Shown here piece by piece: positions 21,701-28,109 of a DNA stretch of 28,109 bases (its first letter is position 1; every line of letters begins with the position of its first letter). The position numbers and the translations under genes were made by a program. The DNA comes from Saccoglossus kowalevskii (lineage: Eukaryota; Hemichordata; Enteropneusta; Harrimaniidae). The stretch is taken from positions 15,748 through 43,856 of the forward strand of contig NW_003125933.1 in assembly GCF_000003605.2 (NCBI RefSeq). Direction: 5' to 3'. The notes below the pieces were generated by a model. That model did not search any database and had not been told where the DNA came from. It was given only the letters and a program-made list of their open reading frames with translations.

Positions 21701-24700
21701 GTATTAACTAGGGATGTTATTTGTCTTCTTACCATTGTCACGACTGTGTTTGACGAAGAGTTCTCATCAATCGTTCCTGAATACGATGTTTCTAAGAATT
21801 GTGGACTGTTGTCATTTTCGTCCAGTACAGTTATTAGAATCTCTGCAACCACCTGCAAAAGTTAAACAGTTGTTACGTCAAATATGGTGATGTTTCCATA
21901 GTAACATATTACACGTGTGTATTTTGGTTTTCAAATTTTTGTGCCGGCGTAAAAAAACATGGCATTTCTAAACACATTTCTTTCCTAGATGAAATCACGT
22001 TTAAAATGCTTGGTAAATTACATATAAATGTTTTAAAAATAAATTTAATACTAATGGAATAAACGAAAATAAATCGATATCCCCGATTTAGTTCTCACTT
22101 CTCAGCTGCAAGATAGTATATATGACTCATTATATCTATACACTAACCATATATGATGTTCGTATCAGAGTTTCCTACTACATGTCTGGGGTTATGCACT
22201 TAGACACTGTAATTGAAGCGAGGTCTTGTTCTGTTTTAGTCTGTGTCTCTATTTTATATATTTTGTTCGTTGTGTATTTTGTTTTATATGTGCAATTTAT
22301 GACACTATACATCCAATGATCACAATTACAGAGTATGTTCAGATATTTACATAAGTAATAGATATTGTTAAACATTGAAAACTGCAATCACAATCACGTG
22401 ATCACAGTGCACTGAGCTTATTCATAACAATCGTTACCGGGTATTCAAATGTAAGCTGCAGACACGTGGCGATTTGAATAAAACACTTGACTATTAACGC
22501 ATGCCAACATTTTACAAAAGCATAATAACTAGGAAATCAACTGTCTATATGCATACTATGGTGACAATTTAATTCACGGCGAGACTTTAAATGAAAATGA
22601 TCATCTTATATATACAGTGACTGAAATTCTCTCAAATAACACAACGTTGTATTAGATTCGTGTACTTACCGGATCAAAAAGACATGCTGACTCGCCTTCC
22701 AATTTTGCAACAATTTCATAACTATAAGTATCCCGTGTTTCTCTGTCTAAAAGTTCTGTCGTTGTTACCACACCCTGGATATTCATAAAAAAATATGTTA
22801 CAATGAATCAACACATTGCTGTTCTGAGTCTTTTAGTGTTATATATAAACTATAATAAATTTTACTCACTGTATAATTGTTGATATTGAAATTCCGAATG
22901 TTGCTTTGTGAGAAATCATAGAGTATGTTATATCCATCATATCCCTCTGCGCTCACTCGTGTAACATTTGTCCCAGCGGGGCTGTTCTCTAATACTGTTG
23001 AGTTCTGATAATCTCTACCACCAGAATCGAGTTGTGCCTCACTAATTGATAATTTAACATTGGCATCGATTTCTGTAGATACATACCCACCATCACGAGC
23101 CTCGATTTTGATATCTAGTACCCCATTGTTTATTTGTAATCCTGCATCGATCATCTCTTCAATGACAAGTTTCTGACTGTTCTTAAGGATATTGTTATCC
23201 ATAAAAAAATAAGCCTGAGCAGGAGATTTGACTGCATAAGTCAACTTCCCGTAGATGCCAGCGTCTTTATCACTAGCATATATTATGGATATAATTGTAT
23301 CGGGTGGGGTGTATTCTAAATATGTCACAATGTAGGAAAGTGGATTGAATATGGGCACGTTGTCATTGACATCTGTGACTAAAATATACACTGGAATGTA
23401 TTTAATAATATCAGGTCTATTAGCACTGATCACAACAGTAAAAATGACTGTCTCATAAATTTCACGGTCTATGCTACCAACAATATGTATCATCCCGGAA
23501 TCAACCCCAAATAACCGTCTTGCTGATTCTTCTAGGATGTCATAATTTGGCAGGACCATGGATGCTGCTTCATCTGATATATCTCCTACCACTGAGTGTA
23601 CTGGTGAATTTTCAGCTATCTCAAACGTATATGAAAAGCTACCACACCATGATGTATTGTACACACATGTAGTGTTTGAATTGTCTGGAAACAAAATAGA
23701 GGCACTATTAGTTGGATCACACTAGAAAGACTTATAAAATATTACAGGTTACTTGATTTGAAAGTTCAGATACCCTGGAATGTCATAAACAAGTCTCACC
23801 TTGCATTTTTAGTATAGTGACAAATATAGTTGTTTTACTCAGAAGAGTCGGAGTTCCGTTATCCCGACTGACAACTGAAAACTGCAAAGAATCCTGAGGA
23901 TCAAGAATCTGGATAAGATCATCATACGCTACATCATCAGTTAGGTATACAACCCCTTTGTAATCGACTTCAAATAAATATGTTGTATTGTCTGTTATGT
24001 GGTATGAAATATCTCCATTATCGCCTGAGTCCAAATCAAAGGCATGTGTTACAACTACTGGTGAATATGTGAGTGATCCATCTAATATTGTTCCATTATA
24101 CTGGTCTTGTGTAAACATTGGGGGGTTATCGTTTACATCTAAAACACGTATCACCACCAATGATGATGATATCCGAGACGGCATTCCCATGTCCATACCC
24201 GTCACTAGAATGATAAGTCATTGCCGTATATTAGCTAACTATAATTTTAATAACAATATATTAATAATATATTACCAATAAATGTGTTACACAATATGTT
24301 AATATATAATAACAATAATTTCGTTACACAATAAATTAGTATAACAACAATAATTTCGTGACACATTATATTGAATTACATCTTGAAGTTATACTTTGAG
24401 TTGAAAAAATACCATAATATCCAATGAATGGTTGACACGATGCTCTTATTATGTTATGTTGCAGATGCAATTGTATACTGTGCAAATGGTGTGATAAAAC
24501 AAAGTAATAATACTAGATTTCTTACCATTGAACGTGTGTAATCTATCTTGGGTAACTTCATAATCAAATACTCTGTTAGTATATATGTTCCCTAAACAAA
24601 AAACAAACAAACACACATATATTTAAATTAAATATACAAATAAGAAAATTTATCTTATCTGTTTAAAGTATATTGGCACTGTGAAAGGTGGTTCGAGAGT

Positions 24701-27700
24701 GTGTCAGAGTAATTGTAACATGGAAATATTTGTTTCTGACCTGTAACTTCTTCAATAGTGAAATCATTAGTATCCAGTTTGTAAATAATGTCGCCATTAC
24801 TTCCTGAATCAGGATCCTCAGCGGAGACAGATATTATATAACTTCCATTGTTGAGATTCTCTTGAAGATTTCCGGAGTAGACTTCTTGAGTGAATGAAGG
24901 GGCATTGTCATTGACATCCGATATTTCTATAATAACAGTCGTCTTTGTTTGTGAGATAGTCTTGCCGTTATCACATGCAGTGATATTTAAAATATAAAAA
25001 GGTGTCCGTTCACGGTCTAATTCTCCTGTGACATACAACTCTCCCGTATATTTGTTTATTTTGAAATCCCCATGATCACCGTCTTCTAAGTAGTAGTCAA
25101 CACGCCCATTTAATTCATCATCCAAATCATTAGCTACTAATGAATCCACACTATGTCCAATTTCTGTGTCTTCTTCTAGTATGTACTCATAGAGAAATTG
25201 TTCAAAAACGGGTGCATTGTCATTGCGGTCATTGATTTGAATAACAATAGATGCATTACTTTGTAGGCTTCCAGGTCCTCCATTACAGTCAGATGCAGTT
25301 ACTGTAAGGTTGTATATTGCAGTATCTTCATAATCTAAGTCTTTGTTATCTGTGGTTATTTCCCCTGTTGACTGATTCATTCGAAACATTTCACTTCCTA
25401 GACCGCTCAGTGAATATGTTATTGCTGCGTTCATACCTTCATCTTTATCAATTGCTTGGATTGGTGTTATCTGTTATAAATAGAATAGTACCTATACGTG
25501 AAATCATTGTCATTTTATTATTACGTCACACATTTATACAAGCGTATACCATAATATATTATATGTTGATTTACACTACCAAGGCAAAAGTTAATGCATC
25601 AGATGGTCATAGCGTGTCATTGTTTACTAACAAGCGTATACCCATGAGCCTTTGTGTTTTTAGCACGTGTTATCGTCGCTTGGGACTCAATTCCCGTGCG
25701 TGCGCAGGTGACGACCCTCCTGCTTTAACTAACATGTATAGAGCACAGAATGATTTTGAATCGAGATGAAAACAGTATAAAAATAGGTGATGTTATTTCC
25801 GGATACTGTGACTTGTTCATTGTAACATACCATAGTAACACTCGCGTCTACATCTGAGTTTTCATCAACAAAGCCTGTATAAACATCACTTGTAAAATGG
25901 GGAGAATTGTCATTAACATCTAGGACAGTGATAAATAGCTCTTTAGCAACCTGGAAGAAAAATAAGTGTTCTATATTTTATAAACTATACTTTATTAACA
26001 ATTGTTTTATGTTATTGAGCATCTTCAGACAATACTTTGTTATTACGTTATCTAAGATGGTAATCAGTTATTCATACTGCAGAACCATGCATTGAACATG
26101 GATTTATTGGTTAGCTTTGCATGTAAGTTTATCCTGAAAGTCGCATGTACTCATAATGGCATTCGTCTTCAATTCGGCATTGGGCCTTGACGTATTTTCT
26201 GATTCAAACATATATGTCTTAGTCATAGTACCAGTACATATCATAGGTTGGATCAAGTGAAAAATAAAGCCAATATATGACAATATACATGTATAATCAC
26301 CAAATAATATAATATTACCCACAATGTTGCAAATGTATAATCATTGTGGATAATATTGTATTTGTATTTCTCCCGATAACAACATAAGATGCACCTGTCC
26401 ATGTCTTTAGCGACGAAGCACTTTTAAAATGTAAATGAGTGACACAAAGTCTCCTCAAAGCATCGATATTGTTTTGATCTGTCATATATGTTTATGTTTT
26501 ATTACAGGAATGTTGTGTTTCACGTAAAACGCATTGCATATACAAATAGGTATGTGTAATTCAATGAGGATGGACAAAGATGGATACTGACCGGTAAGTT
26601 GAAGCATTTACTTTCATTAATAATTCTGCCAATGACCGCATAGTGAAACGAGTATTCTCTTTCTCTGTCTAACGATGACAATGTTGTCACAATGCCCTGT
26701 GTATGAATACAATATAAATTGAATATTTTTCTAATATCAACAAAAATGCATTTCGAAGAATGCTTGTTTTAATCTAAAATCTACATTGATATGATTATTT
26801 TCAGACACAGTTTGTTGTAAATTGTCTGCAACAAAAATGGAAAAAAAACAGAGCAAACTCAGATCCTTACATTGTCATCAATAGCGAAATTTTCAACTGT
26901 TTCAGCAAATTCATATATGACGTCATAGCTTGCGTATTGTTCCCTCAATAATAAGTCAATTACAAATGTTCCACGAGGTTCATTTTCAAGAATTTGAGCC
27001 ATCTGTACGGTTACATTCTCATATCCTAGTATTACTTCACATTGATCAGCATATGGAGTTGTGAACAGAAATGTTGAGGAATCCATCGTAGTTGCCATGT
27101 CTTCAGTAGTTACAGCAACAGTAGTGACGTCTGTTGTTGGGTCCATGGTAGTTTCAATTTCAGTAGTGACGTTTGTTGTTGGGTTCATTGTAGTTTTTGC
27201 TTCAGTAGTGACGTCTGTTGTTGTTTCCATGGTAGTTACAGCTTCAGTAGTGACGTTTGTTGTTGGTTCCATGGTAGTTACAGCTTCAGTAGTGACGTCT
27301 GTTGTTTCCATGGTAGTTACAGCTTCAGTAGTGACGTTTGTTGTTGGTTCCATTGTAGTTTCAGCTTCAGTAGTGAGGTATGTTGTTGGGTCCATGGTAG
27401 TTAAAGTTTCAGTAGTGAAGTCTGTTGTTGGTTCCATGGTTGTTACAGCTTCAGTAGTGACTTCTGTTGTTGGTGTCATGGTAGTTTCAGCTTCAGTAGT
27501 GAGGTCTGTTGTTGGGTTCATGGTAGTTAAAGCTTCAGTGGTGACTTCTGTTGTTGGTTCCATGGTAGTTTCAGCTTCAGTAGTGAGGTCTGCTGTTGGG
27601 ACCATGGTAGTTAAAGCTTCAGCAGTGACTTCTGTTGTTGGTTCCATGGTAGTTAAAGCTTCAGTAGTGAAGTCTGTTGTTGGTTCCATGGTAGTTAAAG

Positions 27701-28109
27701 CTTCAGTAGTGAGGTATGTTGTTGGGTCCATTGTATTTAAAGCTTCAGAAGTGAGGTCTGTTGTTGGGTCCATGGTAGTTAAAGCTTCAGTAGTGAGGTC
27801 TGTTGTTGGTTCCATGGTAGTTAAAGCTTCAGTAGTGAAGTCTGTTGTTGAGTCCATGGTAGTTAAAGCTTCAGTAGTGACTTCTGTTGTTGGTTTCATG
27901 GTAGTTTCAGCTTTAGTAGTGACGTCTATGGTTGGGACCATGGTAGTTTCAGCTTCAGTAGTGAGGTCCGTTGTTGGGTCCATGGTAGTTAAAGCTTCAG
28001 AAGTGAGGTCTGTTGTTGGTTCCATGGTAGTTAAAGCTTCAGTAGTGACTTCTGTTGTTAGTTCCATGGTAGTTAAAGCTTCAGTAGTGAGGTATGTTGT
28101 TGGGTCCAT
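6673..28109 (-). CDS. Large single-pass cadherin-repeat receptor with signalling tail (31 exons, 5' partial)
   Basis: Thirty-one exons can be chained from 28109 down to a TAA at 6673-6675. Every junction has AG/GT signals and matching phase, the only break being a frameshift inside exon 20828-21531. About 2,550 codons are visible. In order they encode a Thr-rich mucin-like repeat, about 16-18 cadherin repeats (calcium linkers DVNDNSP, DRNDNAP, DVNDNAP and similar, plus LDRE and A.D.D.G.N motifs), diverged membrane-proximal repeats, a transmembrane helix and a cytoplasmic tail of about 150 residues. The family mediates calcium-dependent cell-cell contacts at the plasma membrane. No EGF or laminin-G domain and no obvious catenin-binding tail was found, so it is not a classical or Fat-type cadherin in what can be seen. 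A non-classical Fat/Dachsous/CDH23-like cadherin is the closest broad description. The N-terminus and signal peptide are outside the window. Confidence 0.93.
6935..7030 (-). CDS. Cadherin gene exon 30 (tail)
   Basis: 96 nt, phase 1 to 1; acceptor GAAAACAG, donor CATG/GTAAGC. It encodes TNHERVTPSEQLGLSHEYIH and LQNIQPELTTH, with a YIHL (YxxL) motif. Confidence 0.85.
7602..7705 (-). CDS. Cadherin gene exon 29 (tail, two YxxM motifs)
   Basis: 104 nt, phase 2 to 1; acceptor AAACAG, donor GGAG/GTACGT. It encodes SDEQQDLGEYLKMNPDN then NSQYIEMREGG: two YxxM motifs, 9 residues apart, in an acidic context typical of SH2-binding sites. Confidence 0.85.
8240..8364 (-). CDS. Cadherin gene exon 28 (tail, SH3 ligand motif)
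   Basis: 125 nt, phase 0 to 2; acceptor GTGTTTAG, donor AAGA/GTAACT. It encodes GLPAPNLPPRKKVEF with a PxxPxR class II SH3 motif and two tyrosines (MYTAT, AYKQP). The donor overlaps a stop: without splicing the frame reads CAA GAG TAA and the protein would end here. Confidence 0.78.
8503..8530 (-). CDS. Cadherin gene exon 27 (juxtamembrane micro-exon)
   Basis: 28 nt, phase 2 to 0; acceptor CTGTAG, donor TCAG/GTAAAT. It completes Arg and adds MKKIKQKSQ, the basic stop-transfer stretch expected just inside the membrane. Confidence 0.82.
8531..9665. other. Intron, nothing recognised
   Basis: This is the 1.1-kb intron between the helix exon and the first tail exon. It has an ORF-length stretch around 9224-9406 but no domain, repeat or splice support. 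Confidence 0.5.
9666..9753 (-). CDS. Cadherin gene exon 26 (transmembrane helix)
   Basis: 88 nt, phase 1 to 2; acceptor ATCAAG, donor TTTCG/GTAGGT. It encodes a run of about 23 Leu/Ile/Val-rich residues (LVVILVIVLVVVVVLHVF) followed by Arg, a single-pass helix with basic residues on the inside. Confidence 0.92.
9863..9939 (-). CDS. Cadherin gene exon 25 (membrane-proximal)
   Basis: 77 nt, phase 2 to 1; acceptor TTGCAG, donor AAAG/GTAAAT. It encodes NVSVEITVNLTVYNDLERPE, ending the last repeat, then a short polar stalk. Confidence 0.85.
10090..10217 (-). CDS. Cadherin gene exon 24
   Basis: 128 nt, phase 0 to 2; acceptor TTTCTAG, donor CAAG/GTGTGT. It encodes GIFVIDKNTAVISSMYQLDP and LYNLTVNATDNGERP, the last recognisable cadherin repeat. 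Confidence 0.88.
10313..10428 (-). CDS. Cadherin gene exon 23
   Basis: 116 nt, phase 1 to 0; donor AGG/GTAGGA. Of two tandem acceptors (ACAGAACAG), only the second keeps the frame. It encodes VPQDLSIGSDLQLNIEAVDE and GMVTYEITAGNER, a cadherin repeat start. Confidence 0.85.
10620..11030. other. Intron segment resembling an inserted element, unclassified
   Basis: It contains a C-rich block (GGCGCCCCCGCCCCCC near 10692) and a 20-nt tandem pair GTAATCTTAATAACACGAGC / ..GGGC at 10971-11010, followed by GGCTGTTACA. The composition differs from its flanks and a solo LTR is possible, but no terminal repeat or target duplication could be fixed. Confidence 0.3.
11349..11451 (-). CDS. Cadherin gene exon 22
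   Basis: 103 nt, phase 0 to 1; acceptor GACGAATAG (few pyrimidines), donor AGAG/GTTAGT. It encodes ISVEVNDGIYNNYGHFSVVV and INPPKFIR. It is a diverged repeat end without the NDN linker, as is common next to the membrane. Confidence 0.82.
11597..11776 (-). CDS. Cadherin gene exon 21
   Basis: 60 codons, phase 0 to 0; acceptor TGAAACAG, donor AAG/GTAACA. It encodes DSPIGTFVINVNATDPDIEG and FSINETSGVIETKAEF, a diverged cadherin repeat. Confidence 0.9.
12223..12434 (-). CDS. Cadherin gene exon 20
   Basis: 212 nt, phase 1 to 0; acceptor ATATAG, donor CAT/GTGAGT. It has the motifs FFKIDSRSGIIRTNSSIDRE, YDGGVPQRSS and LDVNDNRPRF, the last canonical calcium linker before the membrane. Confidence 0.93.
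12870..13080 (+). mobile_element. LINE (non-LTR retrotransposon) reverse-transcriptase fragment
   Basis: The pieces read KPWIKK, then in a shifted frame GLLKSIKQKQ, then from 12925 KNTGFRTYNTQLSLLNLVYD followed by GFTKAFDIISHNILL. They match the linker and early RT domain of CR1/Jockey-type LINEs (PW.TKGLLKSI..KN, GFR...ST..ALL.L, FxKAFDTIxHxIL). The fragment is frameshifted and truncated at both sides. It ends exactly where the heat-shock-element block begins. Confidence 0.75.
13117..13350 (+). promoter_or_regulatory. Heat-shock-element cluster with TATA box (candidate promoter)
   Basis: Two perfect trimeric heat-shock elements of the nGAAnnTTCnnGAAn type lie at 13117-13129 (GAATGTTCCAGAA) and 13237-13249 (GAACATTCTAGAA). 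A near-perfect one lies at 13148-13160 (GAATATTCTAGAT), and a partial TTCCAGA at 13262. TATATATA follows at 13315-13322, with a TCAGAT initiator-like site at 13345-13350. The arrangement points rightward, antisense to the cadherin gene. It may be the promoter or LTR-like end of a mobile element; no gene downstream is recognised. Confidence 0.55.
13175..13218 (+). repeat. Short tandem duplication inside the heat-shock cluster
   Basis: GTTGAATAG(GT)AGAACACTGTAG at 13176 is followed directly by GTTGAATAGAACACTGTAG at 13199. The copies differ by a few bases of insertion. Confidence 0.8.
13982..14141. mobile_element. Short inverted-repeat element (MITE-like), copy A
   Basis: The 160-bp element starts CCCCTTAAAGCGGAAGGGTC and ends with the complement, CGCTTTAAAGG preceded by GACCC and a 13-C run. 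Its interior is shared in reverse orientation with 25596-25728, which proves it is a dispersed repeat. The class and target duplication are unclear. Confidence 0.7.
14303..14495 (-). CDS. Cadherin gene exon 19
   Basis: 193 nt, phase 0 to 1; acceptor TTAATAG, donor GATG/GTATGT. It encodes ISELNVYSPNF where a DxNDNxPxF linker is expected, then VLENVPTGTSIVTVTATDLD, a cadherin repeat start. The linker has lost its acidic calcium ligands. Confidence 0.9.
14789..15107. mobile_element. Candidate short inverted-repeat element in intron
   Basis: TATCCTCGGGGCGGA (14789-14803) faces TCCGCCCCCGAGGATA (15092-15107), a 15-16 bp inverted pair with one extra C. Inside is a second inverted pair, CGTTCCAC (15006-15013) and GTGGAACG (15070-15077), and the block is GC-rich against the intron. 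A non-autonomous DNA transposon is possible. No target duplication was recognised. Confidence 0.4.
15694..15833 (-). CDS. Cadherin gene exon 18
   Basis: 140 nt, phase 1 to 0; acceptor TGTTTCAG, donor GAA/GTAAGA. It encodes VSFEIDELTGAVSVSKSL and VVAKDGGNPTLSSTTE, the second half of a repeat. Confidence 0.9.
15940..16239 (-). CDS. Cadherin gene exon 17
   Basis: 300 nt, phase 1 to 1; acceptor AATTTCAG, donor CCAG/GTAGGT. It has the motifs FTGEIIPSNNASIDFERTRY, HDVNDNAPYF and TAEDIDTGNNSLIRYY, a complete repeat junction. Confidence 0.94.
16331..16545. repeat. (AGAAT)16 microsatellite with decayed extension
   Basis: 16331-16410 is sixteen perfect AGAAT units. A decayed AAAAT/AGACT/AGAAT mixture continues to about 16545. 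The 22-nt flank GAGTATGTACATTAATAGAA.. at 16315 recurs at 16434, so the array and its unique flank were duplicated together. The remaining intron 16546-17832 shows no feature I recognise. Confidence 0.95.
17833..18070 (-). CDS. Cadherin gene exon 16
   Basis: 238 nt, phase 0 to 1; acceptor GCATTAG, donor GACG/GTAAGC. It starts ATDNGLPSRNSTT, has the linker GDVNDNAPTF and LATDSDLGENGTLYYSIVDG, a canonical repeat. Confidence 0.93.
18071..18839. other. Intron with a somewhat GC-richer core, unidentified
   Basis: The part around 18160-18490 has more CG dinucleotides (GCGCGTCGG, CACGCGCG) than the flanks and may be an old insertion. I could not find clear terminal repeats. Confidence 0.3.
18840..18934 (-). 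CDS. Cadherin gene exon 15
   Basis: 95 nt, phase 1 to 0; acceptor TTGAAAG, donor ATG/GTAAGC. It encodes TVFSMDEVEGDIYAVGPIDR and YSLIVM, the second half of a cadherin repeat. Confidence 0.88.
19086..19272 (-). CDS. Cadherin gene exon 14
   Basis: 187 nt, phase 0 to 1; donor CTTG/GTGAGA. The acceptor CTATTCTAG lies directly at the end of the pentanucleotide array 19274-19325. It has the linker IDVNDNSPAF, the motif SANDKDENINAEISY and IIDGNLG. Confidence 0.9.
19274..19325. repeat. (TAGAA)n microsatellite abutting a splice acceptor
   Basis: About 10.4 perfect copies. On the transcribed strand it reads (ATTCT)n and its last unit supplies the AG of the exon 14 acceptor and the pyrimidine-rich tract before it. 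Confidence 0.97.
19428..19547 (-). CDS. Cadherin gene exon 13
   Basis: 40 codons, phase 0 to 0; acceptor GTTTTAG, donor CCG/GTATAC (somewhat weak). It encodes GEIYTVAKLDYELNKHHSF and VVAMDADRNREP, a normal cadherin repeat segment. Confidence 0.82.
19636..20192 (-). CDS. Cadherin gene exon 12
   Basis: 557 nt, phase 1 to 0; acceptor TATGCAG, donor ACT/GTAAAT. It has the linker KDINDNSPQF, ATDKDSDENGRILYH and a second diverged repeat VTVMEEQPAPVYVLTVSA. It corresponds to exon 6 joined to the tail of exon 7. Confidence 0.92.
20595..20660 (-). CDS. Cadherin gene exon 11
   Basis: 66 nt, phase 1 to 1; acceptor TTATCAG, donor TACG/GTAAGG. It encodes EIYTSSKLDYEDPEG, a normal cadherin LDYE segment in the frame of the downstream half of exon 10, which supports the locus being transcribed in recent history. 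Confidence 0.88.
20828..21531 (-). pseudogene. Cadherin gene exon 10, frameshifted
   Basis: 704 nt between a good acceptor (TTTTAACAG) and donor (ACAG/GTAATA). The first part (linker LDVNDNHPQF, GELDREETARYE, EVVIELID) is open, then meets TGA at 20938-20940. The sequence resumes in another frame with DQNEEADDGTIVLTVFAEDR to the donor, in the phase the next exon needs. Against the intact sister exon 24741-25470, the calcium linker and about 13-15 residues after ELID are missing. This is a deletion in the organism or an error in the sequence. Confidence 0.88.
21733..21852 (-). CDS. Cadherin gene exon 9
   Basis: 40 codons, phase 0 to 0; acceptor TTGCAG, donor ATG/GTAAGA. It has the linker LDENDNSPQF and SYSGTIDENSS, parallel to exon 25831-25950. 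Confidence 0.92.
22670..22774 (-). CDS. Cadherin gene exon 8
   Basis: 35 codons, phase 0 to 0; acceptor ATCCAG, donor CCG/GTAAGT. It encodes GVVTTTELLDRETRDTYSYE and a single Cys, parallel in length, phase and sequence to exon 26592-26696. Confidence 0.88.
22870..23684 (-). CDS. Cadherin gene exon 7
   Basis: 815 nt, phase 1 to 0; acceptor TTTCCAG, donor ACA/GTGAGT. It holds two extra repeats absent from the second cassette, a Cys pair (TTCVYNTSWCG), the linker TDVNDNVPIF and a diverged half repeat VLENSPAGTNVTRVSA that matches the end of exon 1. Confidence 0.93.
23800..24204 (-). CDS. Cadherin gene exon 6
   Basis: 405 nt, phase 1 to 1; acceptor ATTCTAG, donor CAAG/GTGAGA. It contains the linker LDVNDNPPMF, a full cadherin repeat (HAFDLDSGDNGDISY) and the start of the next. 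It aligns with the first part of exon 19636-20192. Confidence 0.93.
24246..24368. repeat. Degenerate AT-rich direct repeats in an intron
   Basis: The 20-mer AACAATAATTTCGTTACACA at 24311 recurs at 24346 as AACAATAATTTCGTGACACA, and a looser copy starts near 24274. This is a decayed tandem repeat with a period of about 35 nt. Confidence 0.6.
24526..24591 (-). CDS. Cadherin gene exon 5
   Basis: 66 nt, phase 1 to 1; acceptor TTTAG, donor AATG/GTAAGA. It encodes NIYTNRVFDYE, the strand before the LDYE motif of a cadherin repeat. It is the same length and phase as exon 20595-20660. Confidence 0.85.
24741..25470 (-). CDS. Cadherin gene exon 4 (multi-repeat)
   Basis: 730 nt, phase 0 to 1; acceptor ATAACAG, donor ACAG/GTCAGA. 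It covers parts of three cadherin repeats with linkers DRNDNAPVF and DVNDNAPSF and a GELDRERTPFY segment. It is the intact counterpart of the frameshifted exon 20828-21531. Confidence 0.95.
25596..25728. mobile_element. Short inverted-repeat element, copy B (inverse to copy A)
   Basis: It shares AGATGGTCATAGCGTGT, CCCATGAG, TTTTTAGCA and TTGGGACTCAATTCC with the reverse complement of 13982-14141. The end GACCCTCCTGCTTTAA matches the terminal repeat of copy A. The opposite end is missing, and an extra CGTGCGTGCGCAGGTGAC stands before the terminal repeat. Confidence 0.7.
25831..25950 (-). CDS. Cadherin gene exon 3
   Basis: 40 codons, phase 0 to 0; acceptor CCAG, donor ATG/GTATGT. It carries the calcium linker LDVNDNSPHF and the start of the next repeat (VYTGFVDEN). 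It is the counterpart of exon 21733-21852. Confidence 0.92.
26592..26696 (-). CDS. Cadherin gene exon 2
   Basis: 35 codons, phase 0 at both ends; acceptor ACAG/GGC, donor CCG/GTCAGT. It encodes GIVTTLSSLDREREYSFHYA, the LDRE segment of a cadherin repeat, and a single Cys. It is the counterpart of exon 22670-22774. Confidence 0.85.
26871..28109 (-). CDS. Cadherin gene exon 1 (partial): Thr-rich mucin-like repeat and start of a cadherin repeat
   Basis: Open to the window edge. The first about 335 residues are near-perfect 14-residue repeats of the type TTEALTTMEPTTDL, predicted to be densely O-glycosylated and extended. They are followed by a short Cys-containing linker (TTPYADQCEVILGYENVTV) and a cadherin-like half repeat (ILENEPRGTFVIDL ... 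ENFAIDDN). The donor is AAT/GTAAGG, phase 0. The true 5' end of the exon is not visible. Confidence 0.9.
27100..28109 (-). repeat. 42-nt coding minisatellite (about 24 copies)
   Basis: The 42-nt unit encodes 14 residues and runs off the window edge. On the plus strand it is seen as recurrent GGTAGTTAAAGCTTCAGTAG blocks. One unit near 27300 is 3 nt shorter (METTDV instead of METTTDV), keeping the frame. Variation is concentrated at a few codon positions (Asp/Glu before Pro; Leu, Val, Phe or Tyr at the unit end). Confidence 0.95.

Noticed and set aside
25317-25769. 150-codon plus-strand ORF
   Set aside because: It is antisense to cadherin exon 4 and to a repeat copy, with no recognisable domain.
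1-28109. tRNA, rRNA or CRISPR features
   Set aside because: No cloverleaf with A/B boxes, rRNA core sequence or regularly spaced direct repeats was seen; the repeat arrays are a microsatellite and a coding minisatellite.

Overview
This is animal nuclear DNA. It is AT-rich, split into short exons by GT-AG introns, and sprinkled with transposon relics, microsatellites and short inverted-repeat elements. Nothing in it looks bacterial. The cadherin family, the DIRS-type retroelement relic and the genome style suggest a marine invertebrate, perhaps a deuterostome such as a hemichordate or amphioxus. That placement is inference and has low confidence.

Layout. (1) 65-2252, plus strand: the last four exons of a protein-coding gene whose C-terminus resembles GH38-like/DUF5054 proteins, with a poly(A) signal at 2365. 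(2) About 3300-5750: a decayed DIRS-type (tyrosine-recombinase) retrotransposon, interrupted by a short GC-rich insertion. (3) 5750-6650: an intergenic stretch holding one strong fold-back. (4) 6673 to the window end, minus strand: one large gene for a single-pass cadherin-repeat membrane protein. I could join 31 exons with compatible splice phases, about 2,550 codons in this window; the 5' end lies beyond base 28109.

Protein order of the cadherin gene: a long Thr-rich mucin-like repeat (14-residue period, about 24 copies), about 16-18 cadherin repeats (12 with canonical DxNDNxP linkers), a membrane-proximal region of diverged repeats, one transmembrane helix (exon 9666-9753), and a cytoplasmic tail of about 150 residues spread over five small exons that are mostly too short for ORF finding. 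The tail has no evident catenin-binding region. It carries a class II SH3 ligand motif (PNLPPR), two YxxM motifs in an ITAM-like spacing, a YIHL and a YENR (YxN) motif. This suggests a cadherin that signals through SH2/SH3 adaptors.

The cadherin gene also shows a duplicated multi-exon cassette (matching exon lengths and phases), a frameshift in exon 20828-21531 that removes one calcium-binding linker, and a splice acceptor whose pyrimidine tract is an (ATTCT)n microsatellite. Its introns hold a LINE reverse-transcriptase fragment followed directly by a cluster of perfect heat-shock elements with a TATA box on the opposite strand, two copies of one short inverted-repeat family, and a second large (AGAAT)n array. 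The introns, especially in the 12.4-18.8 kb half, are otherwise AT-rich sequence in which I see nothing more.
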